A DNA stretch of 11,973 nucleotides from Chlamydiota bacterium. GTDB lineage: Bacteria > Chlamydiota > Chlamydiia > Chlamydiales > Waddliaceae. Shown here piece after piece: positions 5,817 through 11,973 of this stretch; the stretch's first letter is position 1; every line of letters starts with the position of its first letter. The stretch lies in assembly GCA_011065005.1 (NCBI GenBank), contig JAAKFP010000031.1, positions 1 to 11,973 on the forward strand. Reading direction: 5' to 3'. A program made the translations under genes and the position numbers. The notes under the pieces are model-generated. The model worked only from the letters and a program-made list of their open reading frames with translations, did not search any database and was not told the origin of the DNA.

Positions 5817-6575
5817 TTATCCTAGTCTTTTGATTATCTCTTCTGCTAAGGCTGTGTAATCTTCGGACGCACGGCTTGATGGAGCGGTATCGAAGATCGG
5901 TTTTCCGTAAACAGAGGCCTCTGAAACACTTATGTCTCTTCGAACCTTGTTTTTAAGAGCTTTTTTAGGGAAAGTCTTATCGATCACATCCAAAAATGCT
6001 TTGTTGCTTTTTCCTCGATGATTCCAAAAAGACAAAACAACACCGAGAACGTCGAGAGGATGCCGCTGTCCAATATTGTGTATAAATTGAGATAATCTCT
6101 CTAACCCTTTGATACTGTAGAACTCTGGAGTTGCACAAACGAGAGTGTGTTGCGCAGCAATGAGTGCCGATTCTGTTAACCAACACAACGAAGGAGGGGT
6201 GTCGATGATCACATAGTCGTACTTCAGCGGATGAATAATGTCTCGAAGGCGTTCATGGGAATAGCGATCCGCAGCGAGAGTTCCGGTGACTTCTATTCGT
6301 TCAAGCCATGTGTCAGCAGGGACTAGGTCTAGGTTTTTTACATAGGTTTTCTTGATCACCTCTTTGACAGGCTTCGTTCCTTGAAGCACTGAGGCTAAGC
6401 TATCGTTTTCGTCAGGATCGAAGCCCAGGCCTGTCGTAAGGTTAGCTTGGGCATCAAAATCGATGAGTAGCACTTTCTTTTTGTAAAATTTGGATAGAGC
6501 CGCACCAATATGAAGAGTGGTCGATGTTTTGGCTGTGCCTCCTTTAAAACTGCTGACTGCAATAATGTCTTTCAT
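5817..6575 (-). CDS. ParA/Soj-type ATPase, pGP5-D/CT582 family
   Basis: A 252-residue member of the deviant-Walker ATPases that bind DNA cooperatively with ATP and position plasmids, chromosomes or other cargo. The Walker A loop at 11-18 reads KGGTAKTS, with the signature lysine Lys11. The A-prime segment LLIDFDAQAN is at 36-45 and Walker B VIIDTPPSL at 122-130. The chlamydial features ALSFWNHRGKSN-like segment (180-191) and KVRRDISVSEAS (210-221) match my recollection of CT582 and pGP5-D. The Ala in the P-loop replaces the usual second Gly of KGGxGKT; I believe chromosomal chlamydial homologues share this. The start at 6575 has GGGAG closely upstream, 8 bases after the thrS stop, so the two are co-transcribed. 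Confidence 0.93.
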   Translation of the reverse strand: MKDIIAVSSFKGGTAKTSTTLHIGAALSKFYKKKVLLIDFDAQANLTTGLGFDPDENDSLASVLQGTKPVKEVIKKTYVKNLDLVPADTWLERIEVTGTLAADRYSHERLRDIIHPLKYDYVIIDTPPSLCWLTESALIAAQHTLVCATPEFYSIKGLERLSQFIHNIGQRHPLDVLGVVLSFWNHRGKSNKAFLDVIDKTFPKKALKNKVRRDISVSEASVYGKPIFDTAPSSRASEDYTALAEEIIKRLG

Positions 6576-6583
6576 TCTTCTCC

Positions 6584-8506
6584 CTATTTTGTTTCAAATG
6601 GCGAAACCAGGCTATACTCATCCTTTTCTTTCTTAATTGCTTGTAAAAATTTATTCAGGTCGATTTCACCATGGACCACATTATCTCGGGTTCGAAGATT
6701 GATGGAATCATTTTCCATCTCTTTATCCCCGACAGTCAAAATATAATTGATTTTGTTTAACTGTGCATTACGAACTTTTTTGCTGACCGACTCATTGCTA
6801 CTGTCTACATCACAAACAAAACCAGCCTCCAGGAGTTTGCTAGCAATCTGATTCGCATAGTCATTATGACGATCCGCTACGGTAAGGATTCGGACTTGTA
6901 AAGGACTTAACCATAGTGGAAACTTGCCGGCAAAGTGTTCGATCAGGATCCCAAAGAAACGTTCGATGGACCCAAAGATGGCTCTGTGCACCAAAACGGG
7001 ACGTTTTCGAGTGCCATCTTGTGCTGTGTATTCCAGGTCAAATTTGTCGGGAAGGGCCATATCCAGCTGAATAGTGCCGCATTGCCATGTTCTGTTGATC
7101 GCATCTCGAATATGGAAATCGATTTTTGGACCATAAAATGCTCCATCGCCCTCATTGATTTTGTACTCATGACCCCATTTATCAAGGGCTCCCTTTAGAC
7201 CAGAGGTGGCCATTTCCCATTCTTCATCGGTGCCGATGGTGTTTGTTTCGGGTCGGGTGGATAGTTCTAGGTGGTATGTGAGGCCAAAAGTGGAATACAG
7301 TTTGTCTGCAAGGTTAAGAAGGGCGAGAATTTCGCTTTCGATATCGCTAGGTTTAAGAAAGAGGTGTGCATCATCCATACGGAAGGCTCGAACACGAAAC
7401 AGCCCGGAAATAGCTCCGGATGGTTCAAATCTATGGACGGTGCCAATTTCAGCAATCCTTAGGGGGAGTTCGCGGTAACTGTGGCTTTGGCTGCGGTAAA
7501 AGAGAATGCAGCCAGGGCAGTTCATCGGCTTAATGACATAATCGCGACCTTCAACTTCTGAAGTAAACATGAGGTCTCGATAGTTTTCCCAGTGGCCGGA
7601 GCGTTCCCAGAGCTCCTTAGTTAACAGTGTTGGAGTGATGATTTCGACATAACCAGCATGGCTAAGACAATCGCGTAGATAGGAGGTCAGGGCCTGCCAG
7701 ATGATCACTCCTTTGGGGTGAATGAAAGGCATCCCTGGGGCCTCTTCTTGAAGAGAGAATAGGTCTAATTGGGCGCCAATAACGCGATGATCTCTTTTCT
7801 TGGCTTCTTCGAGAAAGTTTAGGTGATCTTTAAGCATCTTGCGATCGGGAAATGAGATTCCATAAATTCGGGTCAGCATCTCATTTTTTGAGTCTCCAAG
7901 CCAATAGGCGCCTGAAGTCTTTAATATTTTAAACGCCTTGATTTTTCCTAGGTTAGGCAAATGAGGACCACGGCAAAGATCAAAAAATTCCCCTTGCCGA
8001 TACCCGGAGAGTTCTTCTCCAGGTTCAAATCCCTTGATCATTTCACATTTGTATTTGTTATTGGAAAAGTGTTGTAGTGCATCTTCTTTAGTATCAAACA
8101 CTTCACGTTGTGATTTGAAATTCTCAGCCACGATTGCTTTTATCTCTTTTTCAATCTTATCAAAATCAGTATCCGAAATTTGCAGGTCGGCAAAATCGTA
8201 GTAGAAACCATTTTCGATGGGTGGGCCTATGGTGGGTTTAGCTTCAGGCCAAAGACGTAGAACTGCTTGTGCCAAAACGTGTGCAGATGTATGCCAGAAA
8301 ACATCTTTTCCCTCTTGATCATCAAAGGACCAAAGGGTCACTTTGTCCTCATTCTTGAGTGGGTGATCCAGATCGAAATCTTTTCCGTTAATATTCACGG
8401 AAAGTGCTTGGTCTGGGCTTTTAAGATTGAGCTTTTCTGCCAGATCTTTTGCAGTACTTCCTTCTGGAATTTCAATAGACGAACCGTCTCTAACAAAAAT
8501 ACGCAT
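6584..8506 (-). CDS. thrS: threonyl-tRNA synthetase
   Basis: Class II synthetase that charges tRNA-Thr in the cytoplasm and edits misformed Ser-tRNA. The 640-residue product matches the E. coli length (642). Domains in order: TGS domain (1-60); editing domain with HTSAH (72-76) and CRGPH (178-182); catalytic core with motif 2 around HRFEPSGAISGLFRVRAF and motif 3 VHRAIFGSIERF; and anticodon-binding domain (about 533-640). The active-site zinc ligands are all present: Cys330 in MNCPGC, His381 in DDAH and His507 in VHRAIFG. I chose the ATG at 8506 because MRIFVRDG begins the TGS domain. An in-frame ATG at 8560 would add 18 residues without a ribosome binding site. The AAGGA upstream of 8506 is rather far (13 bases). 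First gene of the six-gene operon. Confidence 0.98.
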   Translation of the reverse strand: MRIFVRDGSSIEIPEGSTAKDLAEKLNLKSPDQALSVNINGKDFDLDHPLKNEDKVTLWSFDDQEGKDVFWHTSAHVLAQAVLRLWPEAKPTIGPPIENGFYYDFADLQISDTDFDKIEKEIKAIVAENFKSQREVFDTKEDALQHFSNNKYKCEMIKGFEPGEELSGYRQGEFFDLCRGPHLPNLGKIKAFKILKTSGAYWLGDSKNEMLTRIYGISFPDRKMLKDHLNFLEEAKKRDHRVIGAQLDLFSLQEEAPGMPFIHPKGVIIWQALTSYLRDCLSHAGYVEIITPTLLTKELWERSGHWENYRDLMFTSEVEGRDYVIKPMNCPGCILFYRSQSHSYRELPLRIAEIGTVHRFEPSGAISGLFRVRAFRMDDAHLFLKPSDIESEILALLNLADKLYSTFGLTYHLELSTRPETNTIGTDEEWEMATSGLKGALDKWGHEYKINEGDGAFYGPKIDFHIRDAINRTWQCGTIQLDMALPDKFDLEYTAQDGTRKRPVLVHRAIFGSIERFFGILIEHFAGKFPLWLSPLQVRILTVADRHNDYANQIASKLLEAGFVCDVDSSNESVSKKVRNAQLNKINYILTVGDKEMENDSINLRTRDNVVHGEIDLNKFLQAIKKEKDEYSLVSPFETK

Positions 8507-8569
8507 GATACGTTGATATTCCTTTATCGAGTTGTTTATGTTTTGTAAGTGAAAGGTCATATTTTACAC

Positions 8570-8628
8570 GAACGCTTAATTATATCCTCCATTTTTCTTC
8601 CAAGAAAATAAAACGCGAGTAAGCGTTC
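8570..8628. repeat. TAAGCGTTC inverted repeat framing the thrS promoter
   Basis: GAACGCTTA at 8570-8578 and TAAGCGTTC at 8620-8628 are exact reverse complements with centres 50 bp apart, close to five helical turns. One arm covers the predicted transcription start and the other lies at about -50. A third copy, TAAGCGTTCA, occurs at 11761-11770, three bases after the stop codon of the 988-aa gene. This could be a pair of operator sites; no regulator is known. Confidence 0.5.
8579..8607 (-). promoter_or_regulatory. candidate promoter of the thrS operon
   Basis: A perfect TATAAT lies on the minus strand (8584-8579). At a 17-base spacing the -35 is TTTCTT (8607-8602); the better TTGGAA (8603-8598) is only 13 bases away. 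The start would fall near 8572, giving a leader of about 66 nt before the ATG at 8506. The -10 box is directly followed by one arm of the TAAGCGTTC inverted repeat. Confidence 0.5.
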
Positions 8629-8642
8629 AGACCCTTGCTTAA

Positions 8643-8669
8643 TAACCGCGAAGAATACGCGAAGAATTT
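8643..8669. repeat. short CGCGAAGAAT tandem repeat
   Basis: CGCGAAGAAT occurs at 8647-8656 and again at 8658-8667, an 11-base period, preceded by AATAAC. It resembles a dispersed AACCGCGAAGAACGCGAAGA motif I recall from many bacterial intergenic regions. It lies between the divergent thrS operon and the 988-aa gene. Confidence 0.5.
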
Positions 8670-8791
8670 TAAGAAAAACAACCCTAAACTCAACTCCAAA
8701 AATCATCCTAAAGTGGTTATTAATACAACAACATCGTAGTATGTGAATACATTTAACCCGTGTTTAACGAAATGGCTAAGGGAAGTTTTCC

Positions 8792-11758
8792 ATGAAGAAG
8801 GATGCGTTTGAACAAATTCTTTCCGAAGTTGACGTGCTCGTAGAGGATCCGAGGTTTTATCCAAAAGTCTTTGACCTGCTATGCAAAGCAAGACGAAAAG
8901 AATATGCCAAGGTTGGTGACAACATCCAAAGAGTGATTGTCGAAGAATATGAAGATTTGTCTAGACGACTGGATGAGTCCCTTTTGCAGGAAAGTAGTTC
9001 ATTTCGCAATGTGTTAAAATCTAGAAAGTTAGCAAATCTTCTCATCGATGATGAAGGAAAATTGCAGGTTGCCCTACTTCCTCGAACTATCAAGGTTTTG
9101 CAAGAACACCTCTACTCCCTTGGTCCCAACCGTCAGTTCGATGCCAAAAGAAGCGAGCATATGCTCAACGCCCTTACCCTCCTGCAGGATAACCAACAGC
9201 TGCAGAGGCGGCTGATGACCGTCAGCAAGCCTCATATGCATCGCTATGCAGAACAAATTATACGGGATACCCTCAGCCTTCCCCCAAAAACGGTCGTTGT
9301 AGACGCTCATGCTCGACGGGCTGCCCTCTCAGCTTGGCTCTGTTATCTAAGACAAAATGTTGGCTCTTGCTTTGCGACAGCTCCAGCCATTGTTGTTCAC
9401 GATGAACAACCAGAAGTTTTTTTCAAAGACGTTCAGGAACTGCTCAGCACGGGTAGACTCAAACGAACATTTGGCGGCATTGAGTATGCCGTTCCTCTTA
9501 GCTATAGCTGGGGCTCTGGGGATTTGCGTAGGGTTTTTCTTTTTCAAAAGGGGGCGTACCAAGAAGAACAAAAGATTTGGCTCTCACCAGGACTGATCGA
9601 AGCTTTTGAATTTGCCGGCATGATCAACTCCGAACTCTCACAAAAAGAGAAAGAAAAGATAAGTAAAGAATTGATCATCAATACCTTGGTAAATTGGGAT
9701 ACCAACCAGTCGTGGTTTTTCGCTTCCATAGAGCAAATCCTCCGGAAGATCCTTCTCAATCATTTTGAACTCACCGAAGAGGATGTTCATGAGTATGAAT
9801 TACGTCCCTCAGGGATGATCCATGGCGGTCTGCTTATGCAACCCCCAACCACTTCTGCAAAAGGGAAAAGCAAAGGAGAAAAATGCTCCCAATTCCTTCA
9901 ACAGTTTGAGGAGACAAAAAACATCTTCAAAGCAATATCAGACAATGCTCTGTTAAAATCATGGGAGTTTACTCTGGCGTCCTTTGCTGAAACGAAAGCG
10001 CAGTTCACACGATGGAATTTGTACTCTAGTTTAGGTCTCAGGCCAGAAGACAAAGGGGGAATAGGCCCTTGCTTATATACGATTTTAAAAAGAAAACTCG
10101 ATGAATGTAATGAAAACGTTCAGAAATACAACGAAGAGTACGAGGCGGTTTATCCGCAATTACTCTACTACCAACGACGAATTCGTAATGCTACTTCTGA
10201 AAAAGATGCTCAATGGATAAGAGCGGAATACCAAGCAAAAGCGAATGAATTTCGCTCTCTAGAAGAGCTCAGAGACAAGTTTCACAACAAAGCAAGACGT
10301 TACGCTAACCTTTATGATGGCTTGATCGATCTCTATTATCGTCTATTTCCTAACTACTTCCAAGAAATCTATGATGCAGATATCCACGAAGTAACCGCAG
10401 GCCCCTACGACGATAGTCCCGCAGGGTTTCGCTTACTATACAAATATGGCCGCTCAAATACCTCTCAGTGGACTCAAATCAACAATCATATGGAATTCAT
10501 TGACGCTCTTGCTAGCTTTTTCATAGCAACAGAAACAGAACTCACTAATGCCCCTGAGATGAAAGGCCTGGAAGAGGACTTAACAGAGATATTCACAGCC
10601 ATTGTCACCCACGTAAGATCCACAGAGTTTATTGAAACAGCTTTCCATCGAATGGCCGCGACGCACCACTCTCCCATCATAAAAGATCCACTCGAAAATT
10701 TGGGAAAAGTTGAAAAAAAACCGTGGGTATATACATCTGGAGGGGCAATGAGCACCCTCGTGAGTTGCTATTTTCGTCTGGAAACGAAACCAAAAGAGGT
10801 TTCTCGTTGGGTGGAAAATCCAATGGAACTCCTGGTCTTTCTTATCGATTCTGTAAAAGAAGTGTCCGATAAAATATTAGATGAATTTGAAGCCGATCCA
10901 GAAAAATCCCTTCTCATACACTCTCCAACACACGCTTTTCTACTCAAACCAGGATATCCTCAATTCAAGGAAGCCTGGAAAAGTAAAGAATATACCTACA
11001 CCTGGGTCAGAGACCATTTCGTGAGACCAATGGAAGAGTTTTGCTCCAAAATCTTTCTCGACGCAGAACGGATGCAATTCGTGATCGAAAACCTCTACCA
11101 CCTAGTCCCCCATAACTTCCAGCATTATTTCAAGCAATCCTTTGCAAATATCGGGGGATCGATGCAAATCACCGACTTCAGACAACATATCCTCGACACA
11201 ATCGAACTTTCCAAAGGGCTGCAATACGCCGGCAGAGGCGTTCTGACCTCTGAACAAATTGATAGTGTTCTATATTCCCTACTTCCACTTTTTCCAAGCT
11301 ATAAGCTGAAAGAAAGAGTGAAAACCATCCTCTCACAACTCCCTGGAATCTCAAAAGACGATAGAAAAACATTGATCACTATCCTCGAAGAGATCTCAGG
11401 ACGCATTGGAAGCGAAAAAACAATAAGCGCCAAAGGACTACAAAATATCACCAAAGCTATGCTCGCTCTTGTAACCTTTTCAACATCCACACAACACGAT
11501 TACCCTCTCCTAATCAGTCAAATCGCACAAAAAGAGGGCTTCGCCCTGCCAACCCCTTTTATCTGCGCCGACTCCAACTGGGTAAAAGATCACTTCGCCT
11601 TTCTCGTAAACCCCGGAAGCGGCCGATTCGAGTTTTGGAGAATGGATTATACGGGAAGCTATGGTGCCCCCCTGACCGATTGGGAGGAATGGCTCAACGG
11701 ATCTCGTAAAACACCCACATGGGGCGTCTATAACAATCCCTACGAGTATAGCTTGTAA
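8792..11758 (+). CDS. unrecognised 988-aa protein, possible papain-like cysteine hydrolase
   Basis: A single large frame with a good start: AAGGGA lies about 8 bases before the ATG. I do not recognise the family. No signal peptide or clear membrane helix is seen, so it is cytoplasmic or exported by another route. The N-terminal 180 residues are helical. Residues 188-195 read QNVGSCFA, like the Gln...GSCWA oxyanion/nucleophile segment of papain-fold enzymes (candidate Gln188, Cys193). Residues 430-505 are a charged coiled-coil-like helix. The C-terminal 927-951 stretch DSNWVKDHFAFLV, then NPGSGRFEFWRMD, contains His934 and Asn940 and is rich in Trp/Gly, as a conserved active-site half might be. 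A cysteine protease or deamidase, possibly an effector, is inference only. It is transcribed away from the thrS operon. Confidence 0.92.
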   Translation: MKKDAFEQILSEVDVLVEDPRFYPKVFDLLCKARRKEYAKVGDNIQRVIVEEYEDLSRRLDESLLQESSSFRNVLKSRKLANLLIDDEGKLQVALLPRTIKVLQEHLYSLGPNRQFDAKRSEHMLNALTLLQDNQQLQRRLMTVSKPHMHRYAEQIIRDTLSLPPKTVVVDAHARRAALSAWLCYLRQNVGSCFATAPAIVVHDEQPEVFFKDVQELLSTGRLKRTFGGIEYAVPLSYSWGSGDLRRVFLFQKGAYQEEQKIWLSPGLIEAFEFAGMINSELSQKEKEKISKELIINTLVNWDTNQSWFFASIEQILRKILLNHFELTEEDVHEYELRPSGMIHGGLLMQPPTTSAKGKSKGEKCSQFLQQFEETKNIFKAISDNALLKSWEFTLASFAETKAQFTRWNLYSSLGLRPEDKGGIGPCLYTILKRKLDECNENVQKYNEEYEAVYPQLLYYQRRIRNATSEKDAQWIRAEYQAKANEFRSLEELRDKFHNKARRYANLYDGLIDLYYRLFPNYFQEIYDADIHEVTAGPYDDSPAGFRLLYKYGRSNTSQWTQINNHMEFIDALASFFIATETELTNAPEMKGLEEDLTEIFTAIVTHVRSTEFIETAFHRMAATHHSPIIKDPLENLGKVEKKPWVYTSGGAMSTLVSCYFRLETKPKEVSRWVENPMELLVFLIDSVKEVSDKILDEFEADPEKSLLIHSPTHAFLLKPGYPQFKEAWKSKEYTYTWVRDHFVRPMEEFCSKIFLDAERMQFVIENLYHLVPHNFQHYFKQSFANIGGSMQITDFRQHILDTIELSKGLQYAGRGVLTSEQIDSVLYSLLPLFPSYKLKERVKTILSQLPGISKDDRKTLITILEEISGRIGSEKTISAKGLQNITKAMLALVTFSTSTQHDYPLLISQIAQKEGFALPTPFICADSNWVKDHFAFLVNPGSGRFEFWRMDYTGSYGAPLTDWEEWLNGSRKTPTWGVYNNPYEYSL

Positions 11759-11797
11759 CATAAGCGTTCACCAATGCCGTCAACTTAAGAAATAAAA

Positions 11798-11850
11798 CTA
11801 AACGCAAAGACGCAAAGGCGCTAAGAACACCCTAATTTCTTTGCGTCTTG
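11798..11850. repeat. CGCAAAG-type repeat with inverted copy
   Basis: ACGCAAAGACGCAAAGGCG begins at 11802. AAGACGCAAAG (11807-11817) is repeated in inverted orientation as CTTTGCGTCTT (11839-11849), so the 11-bp arms could form a hairpin with a 21-base loop. It begins about 45 bases after the 988-aa gene and may serve as its 3' stem-loop, though no T run follows. The motif resembles a dispersed intergenic repeat I recall from many bacteria. Confidence 0.6.
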
Positions 11851-11973
11851 GGTTACACCGGGAATATCCTGCGGACTTTTTAGTTGAGAGGAACTAAATA
11901 TGTAAATTGCACATTCAACATATAGCTGCGCATGGCGTGCGAGGGTAACCGGACACGCGAAACATGCGGTCTG
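11851..11973. other. right-edge spacer without a supported gene
   Basis: The only structure seen is a small stem, TTTAGTT (11879-11885) with AACTAAA (11892-11898), and a more distant GGTTAC (11851-11856)/GTAACC pair. A minus-strand frame is open from the edge to a TAG at 11821-11823 (about 50 codons). It has a cysteine-rich, unlikely composition and runs through the CGCAAAG repeat, so I do not call it a gene. Confidence 0.4.

Noticed and set aside
5812..5818. T run after the parA/gp6D palindrome read as a plus-strand intrinsic terminator
   Set aside because: No plus-strand gene lies upstream; all genes from 2646 to 8506 are on the minus strand, where the T run precedes the stem.
8507..8560. 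N-terminal 18-residue extension of ThrS
   Set aside because: No ribosome binding site at 8560, and the TGS domain starts naturally at MRIFVRDG (8506).
8507..8578. T-box riboswitch in the thrS leader
   Set aside because: The leader is only about 66 nt and shows no T-box consensus or terminator/antiterminator structure.
11821..11973. Open minus-strand frame running in from the right edge
   Set aside because: Only about 50 codons, cysteine-rich, ends inside the CGCAAAG repeat; an open frame of this length is expected by chance fairly often.

Overview
The window most likely comes from a chlamydia outside the family Chlamydiaceae (order Parachlamydiales in the broad sense). The main evidence is the minus-strand block thrS, ParA-type ATPase, pGP6-D-type protein. 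This reproduces, as I remember it, the chromosomal order CT581-CT582-CT583 of Chlamydia trachomatis, and both partner proteins closely resemble the chlamydial plasmid proteins pGP5-D and pGP6-D. Chlamydiaceae generally lack purB, so a purB in the same operon points to an environmental lineage. The genus cannot be fixed from the sequence alone.

Layout. Bases 1-77 hold the probable 3' end of a plus-strand gene. They are followed by AT-rich spacer with a 21-bp tandem duplication. A minus-strand tRNA-Pro(GGG) and a small conserved-looking gene (84 aa) diverge from ung (uracil-DNA glycosylase). After ung comes an unrecognised 132-aa gene with a strong long-stem terminator. Bases 1989-2645 carry no gene. 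They contain that terminator, a 386-bp imperfect inverted repeat built from small palindromes, a further stem-loop, and a dispersed-type repeat that runs into the 3' end of tatC.

Bases 2646-8506 are one tight minus-strand operon transcribed thrS > parA-like > gp6D-like > purB > tatA > tatC. Gaps range from a 4-base ATGA overlap to 41 bases. tatA is only 57 codons. The 41-base gap between the parA-like and gp6D-like genes contains a perfect 11+1+11 palindrome directly upstream of the gp6D-like ribosome binding site, a good operator or attenuator candidate. The operon joins tRNA charging, a partition-type ATPase and its partner, AMP synthesis/salvage and a minimal two-component Tat translocase.

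The intergenic region 8507-8791 holds a thrS promoter framed by an inverted TAAGCGTTC motif. It is followed by a divergent plus-strand gene for a 988-aa protein that I do not recognise. That protein has a papain-like Gln...Gly-Ser-Cys segment near its N-terminus and a conserved-looking His/Asn-containing segment near its C-terminus, so a cysteine hydrolase is a testable guess. The last 215 bases contain a CGCAAAG-type repeat and small hairpins but no supported gene.

The most interesting signals are the large composite inverted repeat, the parA/gp6D palindrome, the possible giant cysteine hydrolase, three different short phase-repeated motifs of a type I recall from many unrelated bacteria (one apparently supplying the last 11 codons of tatC), and a PurB of the human/clostridial type.
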